Source: Alistipes sp. (GTDB lineage Bacteria > Bacteroidota > Bacteroidia > Bacteroidales > Rikenellaceae). From it: a DNA stretch of 64,000 bases. The notes below the pieces were generated by a model that did no database searches, was not told the DNA's origin, and saw nothing but the letters and a program-made list of their open reading frames with translations. The stretch spans positions 124,001 through 188,000 of the forward strand of contig JAFQTX010000037.1 of assembly GCA_017408825.1 (NCBI GenBank), given 5' to 3'. A program made the translations under genes and the position numbers. Of this stretch, positions 8,667 to 16,860 are shown piece after piece (positions within the stretch are counted from its first letter, which is position 1; each line of letters starts with the position of its first letter).

Positions 8667-9614
8667 ATGAAGCGCATTTTGGTTTTGGGTGCCGGTGGTC
8701 AGATTGGATCTGAGTTGGTACCATATCTTCGCTCAATCTATGGTGCATCGAATGTCGTTGCTACCGATGTAAAACACAATGCTACGTTGGCTGAGGCAGG
8801 CCCATTTGAGGCTCTCGACGCTCTCGATGCTAAGCAGTATGCCGAGCTTGTAGATAAGTACAAGATCGACTCTATCTTCAACCTCGTGGCACTCCTTTCG
8901 GCTACTGGTGAGAAGAATCCTCAGCTGGCCATGCGCATCAATATGGGTGCGTTGGAGAACTCTTTGGAGATCGCTCGCGAGAAGAATTGCGCTGTGTTTA
9001 CCCCAAGTTCTATCGGTGCTTTCGGTGGTGACTTCCCACGTGACAAGACGCCTCAGGACACCGTGATGCAGCCTAACACAATCTACGGCGTATGTAAGGT
9101 AACAGGCGAGTTGCTCTCGAACTACTACCACACACGCTTCGGTGTTGATACCCGTTCGGTACGTTTCCCAGGTATCATCTCTAACGTAACACTTCCTGGT
9201 GGCGGCACTACCGACTACGCAGTGGAGATCTACTACGAGGCTGCCAAGGGCAACAAGTTCACTTGTAACATCGCTCCAGACGTATATATGGATATGATGT
9301 ATATGCCCGATGCATTGCGTGCTACCGTAGAGCTTATGGAGGCTGACCCATCGAAACTTAAGCACCGCAACTCGTTCAACATCGCAGCTATGAGCTTCAC
9401 CCCAGAGATCATCCGCGAGGTTGTTGAGCGCCACGTGCCTGGTTTCCAGATGGACTACAACGTAGACCCTGTTAAGGATGTAATCTCACGCAGCTGGCCT
9501 AACTCTTTGGACGACACATGCGCACGTGAGGAGTGGGGCTGGAAGCCTGAGTGGGACCTCGAGTCAATGACCAAGGATATGTTGGAGAAGGTACGCATCA
9601 AGCTCGGCCTATAA
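8667..9614 (+). CDS. L-threonine 3-dehydrogenase, SDR type (NAD-dependent)
   Basis: 315 residues of an extended short-chain dehydrogenase. The nucleotide-binding GAGGQIG is at residues 8-14; the catalytic Ser (TPSSIGAFG, about 115) and YGVCK (Tyr140, Lys144) are present. The phrase FPGIIS followed by PGGGTTDYAVEIYYEA is typical of the epimerase-like threonine dehydrogenases that oxidise L-threonine to 2-amino-3-oxobutyrate in the cytoplasm, a step to glycine and acetyl-CoA. Length is normal. No 2-amino-3-oxobutyrate CoA-ligase gene is adjacent. It is monocistronic with a strong terminator behind it. Confidence 0.85.
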   Translation: MKRILVLGAGGQIGSELVPYLRSIYGASNVVATDVKHNATLAEAGPFEALDALDAKQYAELVDKYKIDSIFNLVALLSATGEKNPQLAMRINMGALENSLEIAREKNCAVFTPSSIGAFGGDFPRDKTPQDTVMQPNTIYGVCKVTGELLSNYYHTRFGVDTRSVRFPGIISNVTLPGGGTTDYAVEIYYEAAKGNKFTCNIAPDVYMDMMYMPDALRATVELMEADPSKLKHRNSFNIAAMSFTPEIIREVVERHVPGFQMDYNVDPVKDVISRSWPNSLDDTCAREEWGWKPEWDLESMTKDMLEKVRIKLGL

Positions 9615-9633
9615 TCTAACAGAGATAAACAAC

Positions 9634-9669
9634 AAAAGGACCAAGGAGCGAGGGCTCTTTGGTCCTTTT
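9634..9669 (+). terminator. Rho-independent terminator of the threonine dehydrogenase gene
   Basis: AAAAGGACCA pairs with TGGTCCTTTT with a GAGCGAGGGCTC-like inner part, followed by TTTTTG. It starts 20 bp after the stop codon. Confidence 0.85.
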
Positions 9670-9754
9670 TGTCTGTGCGAGGTGGGGAGGGGTTCAGAGG
9701 GAGTTCAGAGAGTTCATGGAGGATGCACTAAATTCTGGCTTATTGTCCCAATGG

Positions 9755-10351
<597 letters not shown>

Positions 10352-10356
<5 letters not shown>

Positions 10357-10480
10357 TTTGATTAGAAGGCCGTAGATGTGGCCTCGATTAAGAGATTGGG
10401 CTGGATAGGACATACTAAACGTATTTCCTATTCAGCCCAATGATTGAGAGGTCACAGATGCGGCCTTATAATCGAAAATC
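10352..10480. repeat. 129-bp palindromic element, copy P2, abutting the DUF4294 stop
   Basis: Same outer arms as P1, sharing a few bases with it. The inner hairpin (10395-10441) is ATTGGGCTGGATAGG against CCTATTCAGCCCAAT, and the apical core is CATAC-TAAA-CGTAT. Its right end overlaps the TGA stop (10479-10481) of the minus-strand gene. Confidence 0.75.
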
Positions 10481-11075
10481 ACAGTAGGCCGGCCTTATAA
10501 TAGAGCACAATCTGCTCAAGCATAGCATCTTCACCCTTGGGGTCGTAATGGAGTTTGAGGTTGTTGCCAAAGAGGCGGGCTAAGGCTTGATAGAAGCCTG
10601 CGGTAAATCCCGAGCGGAAATCTTTGATGATGTTGAACACCGTGTGGTTGGTCTCTCGGTCGATAAGTTTAAGCAGGATCATACCCTCAAAGCGTGTCAT
10701 CTTCCAGAGCATAGGCGTTATCTCCTCCTTCAGAGCATCCTCAATAGCCTTGGTGTAGCCACGTTGATCCTTACGACGCTCATACTCCGCAAGGCGCTCA
10801 TCGAGGTTCTCCATACGCTTTGCTGCCTCAAGAGCCAAGGGGTAGACCTTTTTCACGGCATTTACCATACGTTGATACTTGCGTATATCACGATTACGCT
10901 TGTATATTGGCACGGTCATCACCGTGACGTGCAGTGTCGAGTCGCCGGTGATGCTACGCTCCCAACGCACAGATGTTGCGCCACGCACACGCTGACGTCG
11001 TGACTGCGCCGTAACATCGGTCACAGCAATAAGCACAACAACGAGCAGTAGTAATATATGGCGCAGACGCATCAT
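10479..11075 (-). CDS. DUF4294 family exported protein
   Basis: 198 residues. An N-terminal signal peptide (LLLLVVVLIAVTDVTAQS) predicts export to the periplasm. The central part, IRKYQRMVNAVKKVYPLALEAAKRMENLDERLA, and the helical stretch ending LKEEITPMLWKMTRFEGMILLKLIDRETN match the Bacteroidota-specific DUF4294 family of unknown function. Length is normal. A -7 box TATCTTTG lies at 11092-11099 (minus), back-to-back with the thioesterase promoter. Two palindromic elements form its 3' region. Confidence 0.8.
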   Translation of the reverse strand: MMRLRHILLLLVVVLIAVTDVTAQSRRQRVRGATSVRWERSITGDSTLHVTVMTVPIYKRNRDIRKYQRMVNAVKKVYPLALEAAKRMENLDERLAEYERRKDQRGYTKAIEDALKEEITPMLWKMTRFEGMILLKLIDRETNHTVFNIIKDFRSGFTAGFYQALARLFGNNLKLHYDPKGEDAMLEQIVLYYKAGLL

Positions 11076-11120
11076 ACAGAGGTATTTTTTACAAAGATAA
11101 CGATTTAGAACGATATAGAG

Positions 11121-11151
11121 TTGTGTTTGTGAAATAATTTTCGTACATTTG
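11121..11151 (+). promoter_or_regulatory. Promoter of the thioesterase gene
   Basis: TTG (11121-11123), 20 bp, TACATTTG (11144-11151). The start codon chosen for the gene is at 11185, leaving a leader of about 30 nt. Confidence 0.55.
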
Positions 11152-11184
11152 CTTTATGTAACACTTAAACACAGAGGTATAACA

Positions 11185-11556
11185 ATGGTAGAAAAGGGAC
11201 TGAAACACAACAGCATAATGCGTGTCGAGGAGGGTAACACAGCCGAGTTTATCGGCTCGGGCGATATGGCTGTGCTGGCAACACCAGCAATGGTGGCACT
11301 TATGGAGAATGCCGCAATGCTTGCCGTGGCACTACACCTGGACGAGGGCGAGACCACCGTGGGCTCAATGATCTCGACATCACACCTTAAGCCATCGAAG
11401 GTGGGTAACATCATCGAGGCACGTGCCGAGCTCATAGAGGTAGATGGTCGCAGACTGGAGTTTAAGATCGAGGCATACGATGGCCAGAGGCTTATCGGCG
11501 AGGGTACACACACACGCTTTGTGGTAAACCGTGAGAAGTTTCTCTCAAAGCTATAA
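11185..11556 (+). CDS. Hotdog-fold thioesterase, FlK-like
   Basis: 123 residues from ATG 11185; an upstream in-frame start at 11149 lies in the predicted -7 box and is not used. The protein matches FlK-type hotdog thioesterases: ATPAMVALMENAA carries the catalytic Thr33 and Glu41, and SHLKPS carries His67. FlK hydrolyses fluoroacetyl-CoA, but homologues of this size are widespread in gut bacteria, so a general small acyl-CoA thioesterase role is more likely. It is cytoplasmic and monocistronic, followed by a long stem-loop and then a divergent-function AraC gene on the same strand. Confidence 0.8.
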   Translation: MVEKGLKHNSIMRVEEGNTAEFIGSGDMAVLATPAMVALMENAAMLAVALHLDEGETTVGSMISTSHLKPSKVGNIIEARAELIEVDGRRLEFKIEAYDGQRLIGEGTHTRFVVNREKFLSKL

Positions 11557-11597
11557 GATTGATTGATGGCCGATAGCTGAGATCAAAAGAGAAAAAG

Positions 11598-11684
11598 GCT
11601 GGTGTGCACTTCCCCCAAAACATCCAACCTTTAATACCCAAATGAAAGCTTATAACCCCGATTGGATGTATTATGCACACCAGC
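11598..11684. other. Long stem-loop between thioesterase and AraC genes
   Basis: GCTGGTGTGCA (11598-11608) pairs perfectly with TGCACACCAGC (11674-11684); inside, CATCCAA (11621-11627) pairs with TTGGATG (11662-11668). The loop is not T-rich, so this may be a structured 3' end of the thioesterase mRNA, or a leader element of the AraC gene starting at 11835. Confidence 0.5.
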
Positions 11685-11834
11685 ACTAATACACTCCGTT
11701 GAGTCGTGTGACTTAACGATGATGCAAAGGTAATGTGGTTCACGTAGTTACACAATATACGGATTACGGAACATATAACCAAAATTACTTTTTCGCATAT
11801 AAATATTGCCATTATTTCAATAAAAACGGGGAAA

Positions 11835-12716
11835 ATGGGTAGTAATAAGAGTATCAAGCGGGTTGAGACCATAGCTGATGTAAGCAAATATTTCGGTGTC
11901 AGCGCATCTAACGAGTGGACCTGTGTTGTAGATCTATCTCAGATGGCAAAGATTGATCCTCAGCCTATATACATCAACCTATACTGCGTGGTGTGCGTTG
12001 CCGAGGATAGTAACAAACAGCAACAACCACGCATAGTATTTATGCCTCCAGACCACTTCCGTGATATATTTCCCAACGGATACACAACATTTGATGGGTG
12101 GATGCTATGCTTCAATCAATCGTTGATTGAGGGCACTATACTGGAGAATCGTATGGGCGAGTATGCATTCTTCCACGACGGCTCATTGGCACAGCTGAGC
12201 ATCAGCCCTACAGAGTATGAGATGATAGTAAATTGTATGTTCTCGCTGAGGTCGGAGCAGGATAATATCCCTGATAGATATACTAAGCGAATATTGGCTG
12301 CGGGTATTGCAGTGCTACTCACGCAGTGTCTACGCTACTACGAGCGCCAGTCACCACGCAACTACACACGCAATGCCGACATCGTTAAGCAGATGGATTT
12401 ACTGCTCAACAACCACTTTGCATCACCCTACCCTCACCGTGCACTACCTACCGTGGCGTGGTGCGCCAAGCAGCTACACATCACACCCAACTATCTTGGC
12501 GACCTTATGCGCAAGTATGGCGAGTGCTCGGCGCAGGAGTTTATCCACCAACGCATAATTGATGAGATCAAGGCACGCCTTGAGTTGGACAGCAGCTCGA
12601 TAAGTCAGATTGCATACGACCTCGGCTTCAAATATCCGCACCACCTATCACGCCTATTTACGAAGATCGAGGGGTGCTCGCCTCACGACTACCGCACATC
12701 CCTTGCTACAAAGTAG
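11835..12716 (+). CDS. AraC-family transcriptional regulator
   Basis: 293 residues. The C-terminal 100 residues hold two helix-turn-helix motifs: LPTVAWCAKQLHITPNYLGDLMRKYG and SSISQIAYDLGFKYPHHLSRLFTKIEGCSPHDYR, which is the AraC/XylS DNA-binding fold with its usual F-K-P-H-L-R-F pattern. The N-terminal 180 residues are a cupin-like effector domain. Bacteroidota proteins of this organisation usually regulate a neighbouring gene; here the nearest targets would be the thioesterase or genes beyond the window. No ligand can be inferred. The next feature, tRNA-Gln, has its own promoter. Confidence 0.85.
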   Translation: MGSNKSIKRVETIADVSKYFGVSASNEWTCVVDLSQMAKIDPQPIYINLYCVVCVAEDSNKQQQPRIVFMPPDHFRDIFPNGYTTFDGWMLCFNQSLIEGTILENRMGEYAFFHDGSLAQLSISPTEYEMIVNCMFSLRSEQDNIPDRYTKRILAAGIAVLLTQCLRYYERQSPRNYTRNADIVKQMDLLLNNHFASPYPHRALPTVAWCAKQLHITPNYLGDLMRKYGECSAQEFIHQRIIDEIKARLELDSSSISQIAYDLGFKYPHHLSRLFTKIEGCSPHDYRTSLATK

Positions 12717-12752
12717 ATATAGGCTCAATGCAGCTCAATTTGCAATCTATAT

Positions 12753-12783
12753 TTTGCAGATTAAAATATTTACACTATCTTTG
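12753..12783 (+). promoter_or_regulatory. Promoter of tRNA-Gln
   Basis: TTTG (12753-12756), 19 bp, TATCTTTG (12776-12783), an exact consensus match 21 bp ahead of the mature tRNA. Confidence 0.75.
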
Positions 12784-12804
12784 CCGACGCTTACGAGCAA
12801 CGAT

Positions 12805-12875
12805 TGAGCTATGGTGTAATGGTAACACAGCAGATTTTGGTTCTGTTATTCTGAGTTCGAATCTCGGTAGCTCAA
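12805..12875 (+). tRNA. tRNA-Gln (anticodon TTG)
   Basis: A 71-nt cloverleaf: acceptor TGAGCTA/TAGCTCA (7 perfect pairs), D-arm with AATGGTAA loop, anticodon stem GCAGA/TCTGT with the 7-base loop TTTTGGT (anticodon TTG), T-arm CTGAG-TTCGAAT-CTCGG, discriminator A. CCA is not encoded. Confidence 0.95.
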
Positions 12876-12882
12876 CTCACAG

Positions 12883-12926
12883 ATGAGGCCTGCACGCTGA
12901 AGTGCGGGCCTCATATGTGTTTTTTT
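12883..12926 (+). terminator. Rho-independent terminator of tRNA-Gln
   Basis: ATGAGGCCTGCAC pairs with GTGCGGGCCTCAT (12 of 13 positions), then a run of seven or more T. It begins 8 nt after the tRNA. Confidence 0.9.
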
Positions 12927-12992
12927 CCTAAGGTAGATCACCAATGGCCGATATTTGAGAATAGATAGTTCGCAAATATATGCCGAAAATAG

Positions 12993-13023
12993 TTTGAGTA
13001 TTGCATTTTTATTCGTATCTTTG
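12993..13023 (+). promoter_or_regulatory. Promoter of the candidate 6S-like RNA
   Basis: TTTG (12993-12996), 19 bp, TATCTTTG (13016-13023), identical in form and spacing to the tRNA-Gln promoter. No reading frame starts behind it. Confidence 0.7.
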
Positions 13024-13026
13024 CAC

Positions 13027-13215
13027 CACGAGCCATACCCCAAGCTTAAGATCATAGCAAGCAATGCCGAGGCCTCATACCTTTACCTCGAATAGCCATA
13101 ACCCCTGGTTGAGATTGCTTTGCTCCTTAAGAGGCTTTTTCTCATAATGAAACTTAATTCAAAATGTGTTATTCGCAGAGGCATCATCCTTGGGGTTGGT
13201 GCCTCATTCTTTGTG
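13027..13215 (+). ncRNA. Candidate small structured RNA, possibly 6S-like
   Basis: A consensus promoter ends at 13023 and no ORF follows, yet about 185 nt form one long hairpin. ACCCCAAG (13037-13044) pairs with CTTGGGGT (13189-13196). An inner arm pairs 13042-13065 (around CTTAAG, then GCAAGCAAT) with 13111-13137 (ATTGCTTTGC, then CCTTAAG). The 3' end could be the hairpin GAGGCA...TGCCTC at 13178-13205 followed by ATTCTTT, or the T-run at 13136-13140, which would give about 112 nt. Size, an unpaired centre and end-to-end pairing resemble bacterial 6S RNA; the 6S-Flavo family is the first candidate. The sequence is not recognisable as SRP, RNase P or tmRNA. Confidence 0.45.
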
Positions 13216-13228
13216 ATGGTAGGAAGCA

Positions 13229-13618
13229 AAGCGATTAAGACGGGACAGCAAGACAACTAAGAGGGTTGCGGCTGGCCGCACCAGCGACCACAGCCCCAGC
13301 GGCCAAAACAACAGCCTGATACCCGACCTCGTAATGGTCTTAATGGTCTTAATGGTCCTAACGGTCCTAAAAAAAATTAAGACAATTGAGACCTTTGAGA
13401 CCTTTAAGACAATTAAGAGGGTTGCGGACAACGCAGTGATGCCCGACCTCGTAATGATCTTATGGTCTTAATGGTCCTAACGGTCTTAAAAAAATTAAGA
13501 CAATTAAGACCTTTGAGACCTTTAAGACAATTAAGATGGCTGCGGACAACGCTGCGATACCCGACCTCGCAATGGTCCTAATGGTCTTAATGGTCCTAAC
13601 GGTCCTAAAAAAATAAAA
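13229..13618. repeat. Repeat array R2: three tandem copies of an approximately 117-bp unit
   Basis: Units are marked by CCCGACCTCGTAATGG at about 13326, 13442 and 13561 (the last reads CTCGCAATGG). Each continues into (GGTCTTAAT)n, a run of A, and an AAGACAATTAAGACC-type block ending in GGTTGCGGACAACGC. No coding sense. It lies directly beyond palindromic element P3. Confidence 0.75.
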
Positions 13619-13650
13619 AAGAATACTTAGCAGCCCTAATCACCACGCCC

Positions 13651-13779
13651 ACAATTTGTTGTCAGAGTGGCGTAGTAGTGGCGCTGACACGAGAAAGGGC
13701 GGATGGGACATACTTGACGTATTTCCCATTCGCCCTTTGGACTGAAGCGTCGCTAATGCGCCACTATCACAATAAATTA
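13651..13779. repeat. 129-bp palindromic element, copy P3, abutting the nucleotidyltransferase stop
   Basis: Outer arms AATTTGTTGT and ACAATAAATT, middle stem GTGGCGC/GCGCCAC, inner hairpin AAAGGGCGGATGGG to CCCATTCGCCCTTT (13694-13738), apical core CATAC-TTGA-CGTAT. The arm sequences differ from P1 and P2 but the layout, length and core are kept. It ends on the TAA (13777-13779) of the minus-strand gene. Confidence 0.7.
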
Positions 13780-14682
13780 CCAGAGGTTGCGAGGATACTC
13801 ACCCGCAGCAATCAACTCCTCGATCTTCTGCATAAGCTGAGGCTTATCCTCCTTATATGTTACGCCAAACCACTTAGACGACGTCTCGAGAACACGCATA
13901 GTGGCCGTACCCTCGCTGATCATCTTATTGACCATCAGCGGGATGAAAAACTCAGACTTGAGGTTGTCGATATTCTCCTTAAGGAAGACCTTGAAGTACT
14001 CCTCCGAGTGTGTGAAGTAGTCGGGGGTGAAGCCAAAGAGGTTCATCGACACAGGGGTATTCTCGGCCAAAGGCTCGTCGGTGCCGAGGTCGTGGAAGAC
14101 GATAGTACCATCGACACGCTCAATCTTGGTGCGCTCGACCATACCCTGGAGGTTACCCTCCGAGTCTACGGTACACACGCCACGTGACACTGTGCCATTC
14201 TCCGAGAGGGTCTTGCTCACCTCATAGCCCACCATACAGTACTTACCCTCGGAGCCTTCGAGCTGTGAGAGGTAGTTGCCGATAACAGCGTAAGCATCAC
14301 GGCCATAGAAGTCGTCGGCATTGATTACAGCAAATGGTGTGTCGATAACCTTAGCACCCATCATCACTGCGTGGTTAGTACCCCAAGGCTTAACACGCTC
14401 TGCGGGGAGAGTAAAGCCCTCGGGGAGCATATCGAGTTCCTGAAACACATACTCCACCTCGATACGATGGCCAAAGCGCTCGGCATTGAACACCTCGCAG
14501 AAATCGTCGGCAAAGCTGTGGCGAATGACGAATACCACCTTACCAAAGCCAGCACGTATAGCGTCGTATACCGAGTAGTCGATGATAGCCTCGCCGTTAG
14601 GACCTACGCCATCCATCTGCTTAAGCGAGCCGTAGCGAGAGCCCATACCCGCAGCAAGAACTAAAAGAGTTGGTTTTATCAT
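13777..14682 (-). CDS. Sugar-phosphate nucleotidyltransferase
   Basis: 301 residues. The N-terminus LLVLAAGMGSRYGSLKQMDGVGPNGEAIIDYSVYDAI is the NTP-transferase signature (GXGXRXGXXKQ), and VINADDFYGRDAY near residue 118 supplies the metal-binding Asp. The family activates sugar 1-phosphates with NTP in the cytoplasm to give nucleotide sugars; UDP-glucose pyrophosphorylase-like or a related activity is possible but the substrate cannot be read. It is monocistronic. A minus-strand -7 box TACCTTTG lies at 14728-14735, divergent from the next operon. Confidence 0.8.
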   Translation of the reverse strand: MIKPTLLVLAAGMGSRYGSLKQMDGVGPNGEAIIDYSVYDAIRAGFGKVVFVIRHSFADDFCEVFNAERFGHRIEVEYVFQELDMLPEGFTLPAERVKPWGTNHAVMMGAKVIDTPFAVINADDFYGRDAYAVIGNYLSQLEGSEGKYCMVGYEVSKTLSENGTVSRGVCTVDSEGNLQGMVERTKIERVDGTIVFHDLGTDEPLAENTPVSMNLFGFTPDYFTHSEEYFKVFLKENIDNLKSEFFIPLMVNKMISEGTATMRVLETSSKWFGVTYKEDKPQLMQKIEELIAAGEYPRNLW

Positions 14683-14776
14683 AATCGTTTTGTGTAATTA
14701 GTTGTCGATATTGGCAAAATTGCTCGACAAAGGTAAAAATTTTTGAATAAAGTACCAAGTATCCACCCTTTTTCGT

Positions 14777-14784
14777 TATCTTTG
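14777..14784 (+). promoter_or_regulatory. -7 box of the M23-dxr-rseP-radA operon
   Basis: TATCTTTG, 20 bp ahead of the ATG at 14805; no clear -33 element. Confidence 0.45.
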
Positions 14785-14804
14785 CCGTAAATATATATTT
14801 AGGT

Positions 14805-15671
14805 ATGGAGGGAAACTTCTTTAAGCGTCTTTGGACAAGACTTACGGACAAGCGACAGCTATCGATGCGTGACCGCACAAGCGACGAGCCACACTGGAAA
14901 GTGAACCTAACACCCATAGGTGTTGTGAGCGGCATCACAGCATTTGTTGTCATCATATTCGCCATTGTGATGCTGCTGGTGGCCTATACACCTATTCTCG
15001 AGATATTCCCTGGCTACAAGAGACAATCCGAGGCTATGCACGACCGTCTGGTCGAGAGCATCATGCGCATCGACTCGATGGAGCACACGATGGGTCGTAT
15101 GCTCGAGTATAACAGCGCTGTGACAGAGATACTCAATGGCGGCACACCAACGCTACGCTCAACGATTAAGACCGATAGCACACAGCTGGAGAAGAGAAGC
15201 GTTCTTCCTTCGCGTGCCGACTCGCTACTACGCAACATCCTCGAGCGTGAGGAGGGTGTGTACTCGCTCTCTAACTCCAAGCAGGTGACTCCCGTGGCAG
15301 CGATGTTCAGCGCCCCCATCTATGGCACAATAGTACGTGGGTTCGATGCTCCCGACTCGAGCTTCGACATCACAATTATGGGTATCGACTCGGAGCGCAC
15401 GGTGATGGCCATAGAGAATGGCACCGTGGTAGGCGTAACACCAGGATCGGCGGAAAATACGTCGATAATCATTCAGCACGGCAACGGCTACGTATCAATC
15501 TACAAGCAGCTCGGCGAGGCCCTTGTGCGCAAGGGTGAGATGATACATAGTGGCGCTGTGATTGGTCGTCAGGCCGTGACCGAGGATGGTAAGGCCATAG
15601 ACCTTGGCTTCGAGCTATGGCGCAACGGAACGGCCGTAGACCCCGAGCGATATATATTGTTTAAGAAGTAG
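14805..15671 (+). CDS. Membrane-anchored degenerate M23 (LytM) protein
   Basis: 288 residues: cytoplasmic N-terminus, one membrane segment (about 47-68, GVVSGITAFVVIIFAIVMLL), a helical region, and a C-terminal LytM-like domain (about 170-288). The zinc ligands appear lost: the HxGxD position reads IMGID, the HGNGYxxxYxHL motif ends YKQL, and HLHFEL is replaced by DLGFEL. It is therefore probably not a peptidase but a periplasmic regulator or scaffold, as for LytM factors that activate amidases. It opens an operon with dxr (16 bp downstream), rseP and radA. Confidence 0.75.
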   Translation: MEGNFFKRLWTRLTDKRQLSMRDRTSDEPHWKVNLTPIGVVSGITAFVVIIFAIVMLLVAYTPILEIFPGYKRQSEAMHDRLVESIMRIDSMEHTMGRMLEYNSAVTEILNGGTPTLRSTIKTDSTQLEKRSVLPSRADSLLRNILEREEGVYSLSNSKQVTPVAAMFSAPIYGTIVRGFDAPDSSFDITIMGIDSERTVMAIENGTVVGVTPGSAENTSIIIQHGNGYVSIYKQLGEALVRKGEMIHSGAVIGRQAVTEDGKAIDLGFELWRNGTAVDPERYILFKK

Positions 15672-15687
15672 AAACCGACGATTACGA

Positions 15688-16845
15688 ATGAGTATTGAGA
15701 GAGTAACAATCCTTGGCTCGACAGGCTCGATAGGCGTTCAAACACTCGACATCATACGTCGTAACCCCGAGCGCTTTCAGGTATCGTCGCTGGTGGCACA
15801 TAGCCGCTGGGAGGAGCTTGCACGCCAGGCCCGAGAGTTTAATGCCGAGAGTGTGGTGATTGGCGACAAGAGCCTATACCCTCAGCTCAAGGAGGCTTTA
15901 GCGGACACCCCCACGAAGGTGCTTGCCGGAGAAGAGGATATCAACTTTGTGGCCGAGAGCTACCGTAGCGATACGGTGGTGAATGCTCTGGTGGGCTACG
16001 CAGGACTACACCCCACGGCACTCGCCATCGAGAGTGGCAAGCGCATAGCACTGGCCAACAAGGAGACCTTGGTGGTGGGTGGCGACATCATTATGGCGGC
16101 CGCACGACGCAAGGGTGTGGAGATTATGCCTATCGACTCGGAGCACTCGGCGATAATGCAGTGTCTCGAGGGTGAGAGGCGTGAGGCGATACGCAACCTC
16201 ATAATCACGTGTAGCGGAGGGGCACTACGTCACCTCTCGATCGAGGAGCTTGAGGGCGTAACCCCCGAGATGGCACTTAAACACCCCCAGTGGTCGATGG
16301 GTGCAAAGATCACTATCGACTCGGCAACGCTGGTAAACAAGGGCTTCGAGGTTATCGAGGCTCGCTGGCTCTTCGACATTGAGGCTGAGAGAATTAAGGT
16401 GGTGATACACCCACAATCTATCGTGCACTCGATGGTGGAGTTCACAGATGGCTCGGTGAAGGCACAACTCGGAAATGCCGATATGCACACACCAATAAGC
16501 TACGCCCTGTTATACCCCGAGCGTGCTACGAGGGCCGTAGAGCACTTCTCGATATTGGACTACCCCACGCTCTCGTTTGCAGAGGTAGACAGAGTGAAAT
16601 ACCCAGCACTCGACATTGCGTATGAGTGTCTAAGGCGTGGTGGCACGGCAGCCTGCACGATGAATGGCGCTAACGAGGTGGCCGTAGCAGCATTCCTTAA
16701 TCACAAGTGTCGTTACCACGACATCGTGGGTGCTATACGCTATGCTCTCGACAACGCCTCGTTCGAGGCACACCCCACGCTCGACGACTACGATGCAGCA
16801 AACCGTGAGTCACGTGAGCTGGCACGCAGATATATTAAAATGTAA
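15688..16845 (+). CDS. dxr: 1-deoxy-D-xylulose 5-phosphate reductoisomerase
   Basis: 385 residues, normal length. It converts DXP to 2-C-methyl-D-erythritol 4-phosphate with NADPH in the MEP isoprenoid pathway. Visible are the NADPH-binding GSTGSIG (10-16), ALANKETLVVGG, the metal/substrate motif MPIDSEHSA, the flexible-loop region KHPQWSMGAKITIDSATLVNKGFEVIEA (cited in parts) and the C-terminal NGANEVAVAAFL. It is the second gene of the operon; rseP starts 15 bp after its stop. Alternative symbol ispC. Confidence 0.97.
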   Translation: MSIERVTILGSTGSIGVQTLDIIRRNPERFQVSSLVAHSRWEELARQAREFNAESVVIGDKSLYPQLKEALADTPTKVLAGEEDINFVAESYRSDTVVNALVGYAGLHPTALAIESGKRIALANKETLVVGGDIIMAAARRKGVEIMPIDSEHSAIMQCLEGERREAIRNLIITCSGGALRHLSIEELEGVTPEMALKHPQWSMGAKITIDSATLVNKGFEVIEARWLFDIEAERIKVVIHPQSIVHSMVEFTDGSVKAQLGNADMHTPISYALLYPERATRAVEHFSILDYPTLSFAEVDRVKYPALDIAYECLRRGGTAACTMNGANEVAVAAFLNHKCRYHDIVGAIRYALDNASFEAHPTLDDYDAANRESRELARRYIKM

Positions 16846-16860
16846 AACATAAAACATCAT

